Positions 31,813-42,371 are shown, counted from the first letter of the stretch. The stretch is 52,220 bases of DNA from Chara braunii (GCA_003427395.1 BFEA01000219.1:1921446-1973665), one strand, 5' to 3'. The notes: a model not told the origin generated them from the sequence alone. Numbers and translations are program-made.

Positions 31813-32387
31813 TGCTCTGCCTGATCGAAGCTCCCGTCCTCTACTCCCTTATCGACGGTGGCCCAGGTGAGCTTCTCGCTTCCACCCCCATGGCTCGTCA
31901 ACTCTGATGCCTCCGAGGCGGTGAGCAACCCCAACAAGATGGCGCATTGTGCCTCCTCAAAAATCTCGTGCACCTTCCTCGCCTTCTTCTTGAACTCTTG
32001 CACAAACGCTCCAATCGTGGTGAAGTCGTCCTTATTCATGGCCTCCAGATCGGCCGTAGTCAGCAAGCCATCCCCTAGCCTGTACGTCCTTAACATCCTC
32101 TCCCTAAACCTTGCCCAACTGCCATTGGCGGGGTCCACAACCTTGCTCACTTCCTGATGGTGTCCGTGAAGGACATACCTCAGGATCCGCTGAAACTTTA
32201 CTTCATCTGACAGTCCCACCAGTGCCTGCTCAACCAAGTCCAGCCAATCGGAGACCCGTTCCCCTTGGAAATGGAACGTGTCAACCTTCGGAACATTGCT
32301 CGGCGTCCTCTCGCGCCTGTCCAAGGCCTCGACAAGATCGTCGAGTGTCAGGGTCTTTCACAGACCGGCGCCCCCACCTCCCGACAT
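31707..32387 (-). pseudogene. Gypsy-1 gag capsid region
   Basis: The likely ATG is at 32387 (MSGGGGAGL), but a TGA at 32358-32360 follows nine codons later. Beyond it the frame continues as a retrotransposon gag capsid: TFHFQGERVSDWLDLVEQAL, GSWARFRERMLRTYR, TTIGAFVQEFKKKARKV. The order fits the Retrotrans_gag family. It is truncated by a frameshift into the zinc-knuckle frame. Confidence 0.7.
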
Positions 32388-32801
32388 CTTGGTTGGTTGC
32401 TCCCTTATCAAACTTCCTGTTAAGAAAATAAATAGAAAGCCTCATTCAGGAACTAGACTTGACACACTTCTATCAGGCTTCCTACATTGTTCCTACATTC
32501 CCTTGATCTAACGAATACCGCCTCTACTCCCAGACTTACTCTGATAGAGTATGTTCCTGTCATGAGACTTCCAGACTTACTCTGATAGAGTATGTTCCTG
32601 TCATGAGACTTCCTTATACAATCTTTTCAATCACACTATCACTTCAACTACCAATCAGATCCATTAGTGGTCAGTTCTTACATACGCATAACCACGCAAG
32701 GCACTATACAGCCCACTCATCGCCTATCCAATCATGCCTGATTCTCTCTTATTCCCATACCCGGATGCCGTTCCACTAGGGACAACAGTAGACTTCCGTT
32801 A

Positions 32802-32819
32802 TCCCCGACAACGGCGCCA
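32802..32819 (-). other. Primer binding site, tRNA-Asp-like
   Basis: On the minus strand TGGCGCCGTTGTCGGGGA is complementary, with few mismatches, to the 3' end of plant tRNA-Asp and is typical of several plant Gypsy groups. It lies two bases inside the TGTCGTG LTR edge at 32822. Confidence 0.75.
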
Positions 32820-32821
32820 CC

Positions 32822-33410
32822 TGTCGTGCGCATCGGTCCGGCACCGCACGAGGCAGCGCGGGACCCTCCCGGCCTCGTCACACAGGAGTTGGTTTAGCAG
32901 AATCGGATAGGCTTCGTGTGCGAGACTTAGTATACAACCCCGCGGGCGCATGCCTAACTCATATCGACTCATAATGCAAGCGTATGCAAGTAGTCACAAT
33001 GATGGTGTACTATGTAGTGCCTATAATCAAGTGGTCCCTCGTGGATCCGAGTACCGCTTATAACACTCAAGTGTCAGACTCGAAGTATCGTGATGGCCAG
33101 ATTCCTTACGATATTGCACGGCTGAAGGAATAGCCGTGCGGCCGCCGCGAGACCTCCGACCTTTGGCCTGAGCGTCTCGGTAAGCAAGGCCAATAGGCTC
33201 TGCACGGAGGGAGATTCCTTCCATGCAGAGTCTAGGGTTCGGGATGTCCTGGACGAGGACCTCGAATCCCGACCCAGGACCAACGTTCGACTAAGAAACC
33301 TCAAGAAGCAAACGAACACAAAGGAAGGGTCTTCCTTATTTTTCTCAATCCTAACGCCTAAGTAGGCCTTTAGTTCGAGGCACCTCTGGCCACGCGAACG
33401 TCCAACACAG
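32822..33410 (-). repeat. Gypsy-1 5' LTR, inner part
   Basis: Begins on the plus strand with TGTCGTGCGC immediately next to the primer binding site. A small hairpin (GCACGGCTGAAGGAATAGCCGTGC, about 33118-33140) lies within it. The outer end was not located; the LTR may run on into the repeat-rich sequence to the right. Confidence 0.5.

Positions 33411-33478
<68 letters not shown>
33411..33478. repeat. AC and AT microsatellites
   Basis: A short AC run continues directly into an AT run of about 38 bp that abuts the hammerhead-like core. A mirror pair (AT run, GT run, AT run) follows at about 33628-33706. Confidence 0.9.
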
Positions 33479-33480
<2 letters not shown>

Positions 33481-33517
33481 TGATGAGTGGGTGAAACTCC
33501 GACGAAACAGTTTGTCA
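33479..33517 (+). ncRNA. Hammerhead-ribozyme-like core
   Basis: CTGATGA (33480-33486), a stem II candidate (33487-33503: GT with AC, then GGG with TCC, one G bulged), GAAA (33504-33507) and a 3-bp stem III (ACA with TGT, loop GTT) ending in GTC (33514-33516) reproduce the conserved core and cleavage triplet. Short stem III and an adjoining AT run recall the hammerheads of Penelope-like elements. Stem I does not close with the bases directly after GTC. GATATATAT at 33627 could pair with the upstream AT run, but the triplet there is GAC, so self-cleavage of this copy is doubtful. Confidence 0.4.
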
Positions 33518-33535
33518 CAGTCCCTCGTTTGTTGT

Positions 33536-33618
33536 CCTCTTCTCTCTCTCTGCCTACGGTTTACCGGGCAGTTCTANCCTCTTCTCTCTCTCTGCCTACG
33601 GTTTACCGGGCAGTTCTA
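33536..33618. repeat. 41-bp duplication around an N (assembly artefact likely)
   Basis: The 41-bp sequence at 33536-33576 is repeated exactly at 33578-33618 with a single N (33577) between. The pattern is that of unmerged contig ends. Confidence 0.85.
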
Positions 33619-33627
33619 TTTGTGACG

Positions 33628-33682
<55 letters not shown>

Positions 33683-33709
33683 TGACGAGATATATATATA
33701 TATATAAGG

Positions 33710-34390
33710 GGGGGGTAAGTATGTGACGGTCACTTCTCACAATCACAATGGGGTTCCTCACAACCATACGTATATGTGTAATCGCAGGCAGTAAATCCGA
33801 AATCTGAAGCGCAAAGCATACATGCAATCACATCCAAAAGTCCAACAAAAATTCACGCACTACACAGAGTCAACCCCAACTATTCCCTATACTCATATCC
33901 CTCGCTTTAGCCATACAAGCCCCAACCTCCTGCCAACCAACCATAATTAAATACTCAACCCCTTTGTTAAATGGTCATTCAATAAAAGTCCCGGTGAAAC
34001 CTTAACAAAACAATAAAATCACCTAGGCTAAAGTCTTTTAGGTTGAGTATGGAGGGTGAGTTGGAATTGAGTCGTAAACCAACGAATCTGCAACCGACCT
34101 GTTATCAGTGATAACAGAAGGCGATCCTCGTTGGATCAAGCTGAAACTAGTCAAAGTCCCGAATCAAACGGTCAAGAGGACCTGGGACACATAACAAGCC
34201 AAATCCCCAGTGTAAATCTATAAGTTAATTGGAAAGTAATCTCCATATCACGTTCTTACTCAACTCACTCTAATTAACTAAGCCTAAGTCTACCTCCAAG
34301 CAAGTGCCCAATAAAAAATAGACCTTTGGCAGAATCTCCTCTATACAGAGTGAATTGTCAAAATTGCCACCTGTCAAAATATAATCTAAG
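33710..34390. other. No gene seen
   Basis: Non-coding AT-moderate sequence; no motif recognised. Probably part of a long LTR or leader. Confidence 0.4.
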
Positions 34391-34393
34391 TCC

Positions 34394-34720
34394 TTTAAAC
34401 TACGAAAATTTCGGCAGCGCTTCCTGTAGGAGAAGCGCCTTTTCAGAATTTATATCAGCCCGAATATGAAAACAGAAATAGTCTTTGACTTTCCAAAGTT
34501 CAATTTTGTCTAACTCCCTGAATTAGTAAATATTTGGGCAGCATTCCTTTTAGAAAATGAGACTTTCAAAATTTTTATCAAGCCATATATGAACTTTAGA
34601 CAAGCTGAACTTTGAAAACTTAAAATTTGACTAACTCCTTGGATTTGCAGAAATTTCGGCAGCGCTTCCCGTAGAGAAAATAGCTTACCAAAATTTATAC
34701 AAAGCCAAGTATAACAAATG
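34394..34720. repeat. Three diverged tandem repeats, about 125 bp
   Basis: TTTCGGCAGCGCTTCC followed by GTAG and, about 30 bp later, an AAAATTTAT-like segment occurs at about 34408 and 34653; a variant (TTTGGGCAGCATTCC) is at about 34533. Each is preceded by CTAACTCC or a related TAAGTCC segment. Function unknown. Confidence 0.6.
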
Positions 34721-34969
34721 ATCTCAGAAAATGCAGAAATTGACCTAAGTAAAATAAACTTAGCTCAGAAAATGTAGAAAATGGTTGTAGCACGTGGCGA
34801 GCAACTAAAGCAACTACCTACCAATTGAAACTCAAACTAGAGTAGTAGTTGCACTCAGTCACACGCAGGCCAAACCACAAAGGTAAGTATTTCTCACAAT
34901 CCCAAGTAAACCTTAACAAACAATAGTTCATAGTCTTTCAATGCTTTAATCACTTATACCCTACTTACA

Positions 34970-35920
34970 TAAGGGATAGGGTCAGGACACCCAAACTTAT
35001 GGAATGAACCTTACCTTAGTCAGGCCTAAAGTCGGGTCACCCAAACTTGTGGAATGAGCCCAGCTTTGCCAAAGTATACACAAACACATGACACAACAAC
35101 TTCTCTCTTCTTTGGGCAAATGACTAGGTCAATCTAGTCGCCCTGAACTATTTAATAACCAGATTATATATACCTCTTTGAACTTAATCTTCAAAGCAGG
35201 CGTAGGACTGAGCCATTCATCTTAGAAACAATGCTCAGTCGGCCCAAGTTACCTTCAGTTATACTCTTAATTATACTTTCTTCAGATTGTGATATGCCAT
35301 AGTCGGACCACCTAAGCTTATAAAACGGTCTGATCAGCTTGTTCATAAATAGAATAATAATCAAATATAACCAAGTTATAACCTTGGGTTCCAGCATGCG
35401 CGGCCTTGAGTCAGACCACCTGAACTTACAGAACAGTCCGACTCTCTGCCTGATTCGTTCCTCTCTTATCCAAGCTCTGCGTGGCATTGGGCTAGACCAC
35501 CTGAACTTACAAAACGGCCTGCCCTTTGTCAAGTCCATTTTCTTAAAATAAAGTAGGAAGAGGCTGAACCACCTAAACTTATAGAACGACTCAGACCTCC
35601 TCATTCAGAATCAAATACACAGGAAAAAAACCCAAAATAACCAAAACAACCAAGGCACCTGAACTTACAGAACGCACTTAGCCCCTAAAAAAGTCAATCA
35701 CAAACAGCCCCCTCAGGTCAGAGAAACCAGACCACCTAAACTTATAGAATAGTCTGGTCCTCAAGGCAATCCCATATCACTAGGTCTCCCTTAACTTATG
35801 GGGACTTCCTAGCCTCTAGAGGAATCAGACCACCTAAACTTATAGAACGGTCTGATGCTCTACACGGTCCAAAATAAAGCATAGCGCTGGGTCTCCCCAA
35901 ACTTATGGGGACTTCCCAGC
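34970..35920. repeat. Array of eleven hairpins with constant AACTTA loop and covarying stems
   Basis: Hairpins at about 34970-35019, 35028-35067, 35302-35334, 35408-35444, 35489-35524, 35560-35599, 35650-35686, 35726-35758, 35780-35812, 35824-35856 and 35886-35920. Each has an outer stem, a small internal loop (AC on the left, AAC or AAT on the right), an inner helix and the hexaloop AACTTA (AACTTG once, AGCTTA once). Inner helices change together: CTA/TAG, CTG/CAG, CCA/TGG, CCCCA/TGGGG. Outer stems also differ but pair: ATCAGACC/GGTCTGAT, ACCAGAC/GTCTGGT, GCTGGG/CCCAGC, CTAGG/CCTAG. The strand is undetermined; wobble evidence is mixed. Confidence 0.8.
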
Positions 35921-36447
35921 CTTAATGACCCAGTCAAAACCTCAAGCAATACTGTTTTGCTCCCAGCCTTCCCCCAGATGCAATTCCCCTTTGTTCACAA
36001 TCTGCCTTCAGACAATCAACAAAACTGAAACTGAGATTGCATAGGCATTCTTTTATTTGGTTTGATTCATATCCTAAAACTCAAACAACAAGTCAAAATA
36101 GGGGTGCATGCCATATACTCAGTCAGAACATGCAATGGGTAATACATATAGGGCTATAATCTGGGTTTATAGAGGGGGATGAAAGGTTACTTTACAATTC
36201 CCTGCCTCCATAACTCCTCCCGAGTTCCGGCAGAGCTCCCGCAATCGGTGGGGTAACCTCCCACGTAGGCCTTGTTGCGGTCCTACGGGTTGCAATCCCG
36301 CGTGTCGCCTTCCTCTCAGATCAAGAATATACTCTCCCTCCTTCGTTACTCCGTGGTCAAACTCCGCGGCTATGGCCGCAATCTTCTTCTTTGTGGAACT
36401 GCGCGGCACACTTCACAGGTCAGTGACAACCAAACTTGTATCGCTCA

Positions 36448-36448
<1 letters not shown>
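35921..36448 (-). other. Non-coding end region with a short open frame
   Basis: A minus-strand frame (36167-36409) contains KKKIAAIAAEFDHGVTKEGE and ends in CKVTFHPPL. It lies where a retroelement internal region would be, downstream of the primer site at 36.89 kb, but no known domain is visible. The sequence around its stop weakly resembles the end of the Gypsy-1 pol at 25.79-25.82 kb. Confidence 0.3.
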
Positions 36449-36501
<53 letters not shown>

Positions 36502-36552
36502 GCGGTATCTCCAACGCAGCAGGTATGTAGTAACCCAATCTTGTATCGCTCA

Positions 36553-36621
<69 letters not shown>

Positions 36622-36633
36622 NTGTATCGCTCA

Positions 36634-36717
<84 letters not shown>
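36449..36717. repeat. CT microsatellites with an N and a duplicated segment
   Basis: Three CT runs. TGTATCGCTCAACCTCTCT at 36542 and again at 36623 flanks an N at 36622. The 80-bp duplication around the N is probably an assembly artefact, so repeat length here is unreliable. Confidence 0.8.
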
Positions 36718-36725
<8 letters not shown>

Positions 36726-36881
36726 TTCTCGGTCTTCTTCTTCGTCGTGGTCTTCTCCGCAGATACACGGCGACTTCTCAAACCTTCAGGTCCGCTATGA
36801 CGGACTATGACTCTCGGCGGCCTCCTTTGCTGTGGCGCATCACTCCTGCGACACACAACTCGACGCGTGGGATACCGGGTA

Positions 36882-36896
36882 CGAGCTCCGATACCA
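36882..36896 (-). other. Primer binding site, initiator tRNA-Met-like, of a third LTR element
   Basis: On the minus strand TGGTATCGGAGCTCG is complementary to the 3' end of initiator tRNA-Met with one mismatch in the first 12 bases. It sits one base from a TG edge (36898). Confidence 0.65.
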
Positions 36897-36897
36897 A

Positions 36898-37861
36898 TGC
36901 AAGCAGACTCGCTTTTATTCACACTTTTCATGCATGTAAGCAGTAGCGCAGCAAACTGGCGACATGCGCCCACTCAAAACTTTGAGATATGGCATCAAGA
37001 TACGAGTTCACTTTCATCTGGCTATGGCGACTCGACGCCCAAGCAACTCACTGTTCATATACACCGGATCACCCTGGATATCCCACACGCGACTCTCTGA
37101 ACTCACACACACACACACAAACTCCCTACACACTAACTCTAGCTATGGCGGCTAAGGCCGCCTCTACCCTATCGCTATGCTACGCTCCTCCTCTCTCTCC
37201 AACTTCAGCTTCGGGCTCACTGCAGACCTCCTTGCACAAGTCGCTGTGGCAGGGCTTCCGCATGGCTCACGCAGGAATGAATGAATAACTGGGCGCTGCC
37301 TCTTGATTTATACTTCTTAAGCTCGTTGGTCTGCCCTTTTCCATCGGTCCATGGTGCTCATTGTCCCTCGTGGTACTTGCTGGACCGGACTGGGACTGAC
37401 TGGACCCTACCGCTGAATGCCTAGGGACTCACTGCTAACCTACTAAGGTCGTACTGCAATCGCTCTGCAGTTAGTCCACCACTTGACTCACCACTTGCCC
37501 ACTTGCCCACTTGCCCACTTGCCGACCTTCTAGAAAGCTACAACTAAGACTTCTAGACTTCTCTAAGACTTCAATTCGACAGACCTACAGATCGAACCCC
37601 TACGATCTACGGTCCTATGACAACCTACTCGCTGTGTAGTAGTACACATCACGAGTTCAACTCTCGGGTCTACACAAGTATTGTACACGGTGGGGTAAGG
37701 ACTAGGGATCAAGCCCTGGGATCTGCATATGCTATTGCGAAAAGGTGAAAACCGTTTCACGTCGGTATCTGGGTCCGAATACACTCGAAAAAACTTTGTG
37801 CAGTTCGAACTCGTTAAGTAAATTTACACAGATTACATGGACGGCCTCAACGAGCCTCAAG
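36898..37861 (-). repeat. Partial 5' LTR of a third element
   Basis: Starts at TGCAAGCAGACTC next to the primer binding site. On the minus strand an AATAAA signal (in GTGAATAAAAGCG) lies about 15-20 bp before the LTR end, as expected for the R region. Its outer end was not identified before Gypsy-2 begins at 37862. Short tandem CCACTTGC units occur near 37490-37520. No gene is recognised. Confidence 0.45.
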
Positions 37862-39194
37862 TGTAATGAACCCACATCGTGAAGACAGATGTCAATAATG
37901 CAAATCCAAATATATGTCAACAGCTGATGAGTACCAATCATCAAGATCGTGTCCAGACAGAATGAGCCGAGATAAACATATATAGATGAAGAAGAGAGGA
38001 GGGAGGTGAAACAAAGGAGAGGAAAATGCAATGCCCACTCCTGCTTCGGGCTCCCTCCTCCAGCACCACTTCAATAATCAACAGTCTGAACGAGTATCTG
38101 AAGTANAAGGAGAGGAAAATGCAATGCCCACTCCTGCTTCGGGCTCCCTCCTCCAGCACCACTTCAATAATCAACAGTCTGAACGAGTATCTGAAGTAAC
38201 CACAAGGTGCCGCAGGGCACATCTAATTAGTTCCACATCAGCTCTGGAGCAATGTCGACATTAAGACAATCAGGTACGTAGTCACGGTCCCTCCACAGTC
38301 CTGATTTTCCTCTTCTTCGCAACCAGTCACCTCATGTAGACAGCGTGGACAATGCCACGTCAGCAATCAAGACAGGTGGCGTACGCCACATCATCAATGA
38401 AGACCAAATACACCACCACGTAGACCATAGGCAGCGCCACATATACCAGAGGGAGCGCCACGTCAGCATGCCACATAGACCATAGGCAGCGCCACATATA
38501 CCAGAAGCAGAGCCACATCAGCATGCCACGTAGACCATAGGCAACGCCACTATACCAGAGGCAGCGCCACGTCAGCATGCCACGTAGACCATAGGCAGCG
38601 CCACATCATCATGCCACGTAGACCATAGGCAGCGCCACATATACTAGAGGCAGTGCCACATCACCAGGCCACGTCAGCAAGCCTGTCGTACAATGCCAGC
38701 CCGCTGCCTCCCTCTTGTGGTCGTCCGTAGCTTCGATGCACAGCCAGCGTTCAGCCAGTGTCGCGCTAGCATAATGTCAGCGTCAAGTCAAAGTCAAGCC
38801 AGCATTGAACCAGCATAACAAGACTGAATGTTGACCACCTCGAGACCAGACTTGAAGTAGTGTTTGGCGAGGCTCTCTGGCCTCGAGTCTCCTCCCCCCA
38901 GTCGTCCAGATTGAGTCACAGTCGAAGGCCTTGATTGTACAGTTGCAACATTTCCCCTTGGACTTGATGTTGTCTGGGTACCTGCATACAAACGAGTGTG
39001 TGTGCTTGACCGGCGGCCTAGACTGGGTACCTGTGGACTTTGACTGTTGGGTTTGCGACAGTTGGCAAAAGTCAACTGTGGCACGCCCAGGCCCTGCATC
39101 CCTGTGTAGGGTCCCTTACCTCGTTTTTGGCCTGGCTGAGGGCGGCCTGGTCGGCCCTCAAATTTCCATGAGACATATGGCATGGGTTATTGCA
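37862..39194 (-). repeat. Gypsy-2 3' LTR
   Basis: 1333 bp, from TGTAATGAACCC to GGGTTATTGCA. It contains a 92-bp duplication around N38106, and a roughly 54-bp tandem repeat (about 38400-38670) with four GCCACGTCA sites (38354, 38457, 38566, 38668). Identity to the other LTR varies along its length by eye. Confidence 0.9.
38014..38198. repeat. 92-bp duplication around an N in the 3' LTR
   Basis: 38014-38105 is repeated exactly at 38107-38198 with N38106 between. The same structure occurs at the same place in the other LTR. Confidence 0.9.
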
Positions 39195-39242
39195 TTCCGG
39201 CCGTCCCAGTTTTCGAGTTTCATCGCAGAAAATACAACAATT

Positions 39243-39452
39243 TTATCCTAACCCACGTTCATATGTAGCAATAATGTCAGGATCAGTAGGTAGAAGTTCT
39301 TTCCGACTAAACCATCTAGCTTCAGATGGAGGTTGAGACTTAAACTTTACCTTGTACTGCTTCTGTGGTCGTCCTCTGCCACCTGTAGAGAAATAGCCAT
39401 GCTCCAGTAATTTCTCAACTTCATAGTCTCCATTCATAAAAGGTGGGAACAT
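39243..39452 (-). pseudogene. Gypsy-2 chromodomain
   Basis: The frame contains YEVEKLLEHGYFS, QKQYKVKFKSQPPSEARW and FSRKELL, the three-strand plus helix pattern of a chromodomain with the aromatic Y and W positions. It marks the element as a chromovirus; chromodomains steer integration toward modified histones. It is now separated from integrase by a 523-bp insertion. Confidence 0.75.
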
Positions 39453-39462
39453 AGATGGTCTA

Positions 39463-39985
39463 CAACTGAAAAATTCTTATGAGAAATGAAAGTTGAAAAA
39501 CCATTCCATAAAAAAAAAATTCCTTCATATTTATAAATTATCATTCCAATGTTCGTCCAATTCTAAAATTTCCAATTTAATTTGATAAGTTCCCGTCTAA
39601 ATATGAGCTTTCCCTTCCAACTACATCTATTTGTTCAAAATGGAATGAAAGTCTGGACGAGTTTATGAAATATTTTAATTAGACTTTCATTCTACTACAA
39701 CAAATATCGTCTTATTTAGATTGGATTAACCTATGTATGACTGGAAATCCTTACTTAGAATGACAGTCCAATTAAAATATTTCATGAACTCATCCAGACT
39801 TTCATTCCATCTTTAGCATGCAGTTAAAATAAGAAGGGATAACTCATTCTTGGAAGGAAAGTTTTCAAGTAAGATGAAAATTTTTAAAATTGGAATGACA
39901 TTTTTGAAGATGGAATGAAAATTTGGAATTTAGAATGTAATTTTACTATAGAATGATTATTTAATTCTGAGAATTTTTTCTGTTG
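39463..39985. mobile_element. Tc1/mariner-type MITE, long inverted repeats
   Basis: Flanked by TA (39461-39462 and 39986-39987). Ends are CAACTGAAAAATTCT and, inverted, CAACAGAAAAAATTCT. The halves are inverted copies of each other, with the best match near 39640-39692 and 39757-39808 (only five differences over about 52 bp by eye). No coding capacity. AT-rich, unlike its host element. It inserted into Gypsy-2 between integrase and chromodomain. Confidence 0.8.
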
Positions 39986-39987
39986 TA

Positions 39988-40499
39988 TTAGGAAAGTTGT
40001 CACTTTCAACATAGGGCAGCAGTTTAGACGCATGAAAGACAGGGTACGTCCTTAGATGTGGAGGTATATCAATGCGATAGGACAGTCCGTCTGCATCTCC
40101 AATCACCTTGAGAACTTTCTACGGTCCAAAGTAGACAGGTAGAATTTTCTGAGATACATTCTCTTCAAAGGAGAACTCTTTAGACTTAACCCAAACAAAA
40201 TCTCCTTCTTGAAACTGTGAAGGTCGACGATGCTTATTATCCTGTTCAATCATTTGTAATTGAGTCTTTTGTATATTTTCCTTTACCTTCTTAATGTCTT
40301 CTTCATAAAAAACTGCAAACTCATGTGTACCCGGGGGTAGCCTCTAAATCTGATATCTGGTCAAGGCATCAACGGGGCGCTGAGGCTTCCAACCTTTATG
40401 CAGTGCATTCAATGTTTTACCTGTGACAGTATGCACGCTGTTATTATAAGCACTAACAATTTTGGGTAAGTTCTCAACCCAATCAATCTGATCAGGTCG
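39988..40499 (-). pseudogene. Gypsy-2 integrase C-terminal region
   Basis: On the minus strand, pieces such as FVWVKSKEFSFEENVSQKIL, a YFGP segment followed by a stop, and TYPVFHASKLLPY show the GPY-type C-terminal domain leading toward the chromodomain. Confidence 0.65.
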
Positions 40500-40889
40500 G
40501 ACATACATTCATAAAAATTGTTGGCATAGACGATTCATTTACTCAGTTTGACCATTGGTTTCAGGATATCTGCCTTACGGCTTGGTCAACCTGGTGCCAA
40601 TGACTTCCATCACCTTCTGCCATTGTAGACTAGTGAACCGAACATCTCTGTTTGAGACAATGATTTTCAGAAATCCATACTCAGAAACCCACCGCATCTG
40701 AAATTTTTGAATCACTACTTCGGTTCTGGCTACAACAGGCAAAGGAATGAACATAGCATACTTAGAGAATCTATCGACGATGACCATTACTTGACTGTCG
40801 CCGTTTTGACTCTTAGTGAGGCTCATGAAGTCAATAAAGATAGACTCACCTCGATCACTTGGAATAGGCAGTGGTCTTAGTAGTCCCAT
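40500..40889 (-). pseudogene. Gypsy-2 integrase catalytic core
   Basis: First Asp in SIFIDFMSLTKS, second Asp region in IVSNRDVRFTS, and Glu in ETNGQTE, immediately followed by a stop. A further stop lies between the second and third catalytic residues (about 40575). Confidence 0.75.
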
Positions 40890-40916
40890 CGGATTCTCAT
40901 GTGAGGGTTTGTTCCT

Positions 40917-41780
40917 CTAACAGACAAGACAAGTCCGCACATAGGTTAATACATCTTCCTTCATTCCTTTCCATTCTGATATTTCTCGGACATCGACGTA
41001 TGTCGTCTTGAAACCAAAGTGTCCTTCTGCATCATGGCGTTCCCCAATGATTAAACTTTTAATCGGTTCGTGGTGAAGAACACACAATCGTTCTTCGGTT
41101 TTGTCTATAAAGAAGAGTAAGCCATCAGTCATTCGATACTCTGGGAATAGTTCAAGGTTCTTTCTTAGAGTTTCAATGATGGGACTCCAGATGGAATTAT
41201 TCTCATAACCATTCCTTATCTGTTCCTTCAATTCATTCCTAATATCGAGATAAGAGACAATTGTTCCAAAGAAATCTGCACGCCTGGACAAGGCATCTGC
41301 AACCACGTTAGACTTATGTTTGATGGTCTTCACTTTAAAGTCAAACGTATCAAGGAATGCGGACCATCTTACCAACTTGTCAAAGAGTCTAGGCTGAGTT
41401 TTGACCCACTTCAAACTAGAGTGATCAGAATAGACACTAAAATATCTCCCCAACAGGTAGTGCTTCCAGGTATCTAGTGCACCAACTAAGGCGTACAACT
41501 CCCTTTCATATGTGGAGTTGGCGACTTTTTCTGACGGAAGTCTTCTTGACATCAACTCAATGGGTCTATATCCCTTACCGTCATCCCACTGTAACACAAC
41601 ACCAATCCCATATTGACTTGCGTCAGTTATGACAATGAAAGGAAGAGAAGAGTCAACAATATTTAAGACATGATAGTGAGTCAAAACAGATTTCAGTTTC
41701 CTGAACGATGACTCACAATCTTTGTCCCACAACCAAGGTTTTTCTTTCTTTAGCAGTTTTCTCACAGGAGTAACTATCAA
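40917..41780 (-). pseudogene. Gypsy-2 RNase H and integrase zinc-binding domain
   Basis: 287 open codons: RT connection (PWLWDKDCESSFRKLK), RNase H with Asp in VITDASQYGIG, Glu in YERELYAL, Asp in VYSDHSSLKW and the last Asp in SNVVADALSRR, then the HHCC finger (HDAEGHFG, then TCLVC). A stop directly follows CLVC. It is the best preserved piece of this pol. Confidence 0.85.
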
Positions 41781-41861
41781 GGAGAAGTTTCTGACAAACT
41801 TCCTATAATAACTAACAAGTCCTAGGAAAAATTTGAGTTCAGTTATAGTTTTAGGTTGTGG

Positions 41862-42371
41862 TTAATCTTGGACTGTTGTAATTTTCTTTTCCTTTGTTCT
41901 TAGTCCCTCTTCATTCACTATATGCCCTAAGTATAGTACTTCAGACTTAGCAAATTCAGACTTTTTAGAATTCAGTTTGAAGTTACCCTCACGTAACTTC
42001 TGAAAAACCATTCGCAGATGTTTCTCGTGATCTTCCAGTGTTTTACTGTACACTAGGATATCATCGAGATAAACAATTACGAATTGGTCCAACCATGGAT
42101 GAAACAACTCATTTATAGACCTCTGGAAGGTTGCAGGGGCGTTAGTCAGACCAAAAGGCATTACCACAAACTAGTAGTGACCATACATTGGTCGAAACGC
42201 CGTCTTGTGTTGATCTTCAGGAGCCACCTCAATCAGGTGGTACCCTGACTTGAGATCAATCTTGCTGAAGTACCTGCATCCTTGTAGTTGGTCTAACAGA
42301 TCGTCAATGCGCAGAAGTCGTTCCGCGTTTTTCACAATGACAAAATTCAGCCCACTATAGTCAATGCATAG
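41862..42371 (-). pseudogene. Gypsy-2 reverse transcriptase palm
   Basis: Motif A is in YFSKIDLKSGYH, motif B in VVMPFGLTNAPATFQ, and motif C is YLDD (42060-42071) in VIVYLDDILVYS. Two in-frame stops, a TGA at the start and a TAG after MYGHY (about 42170), interrupt it. Confidence 0.85.

Larger units (their letters stand above)
25578..32821 (-). mobile_element. Gypsy-1: degraded Ty3/Gypsy LTR retrotransposon
   Basis: Minus-strand order gag, zinc knuckle, protease, RT, RNase H, integrase defines the Ty3/Gypsy class. No chromodomain was seen. The right internal edge is fixed by a tRNA-Asp-like primer binding site (32802-32819) two bases from a TGTCGTG LTR edge at 32822. TGTCGTGG at 25578 is a candidate outer edge of the other LTR, which would leave only about 200 bp for it. 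LTR similarity is weak, so the left end is uncertain. Stops and frameshifts occur in every domain. Confidence 0.75.

Noticed and set aside
34970-35920. Integron attC sites or a coding repeat
   Set aside because: No integrase or cassette genes are present. Frames across the array contain only repeated short phrases produced by the hairpins.
37620-37680. tRNA T-arm-like sequence (CGAGTTCAACTCTCG)
   Set aside because: No A box or acceptor stem at the right distance.
37921-37960. Second hammerhead core (CTGATGAGTACC)
   Set aside because: No GAAA segment or cleavage triplet in a foldable position; the same sequence is simply part of the Gypsy-2 LTR.
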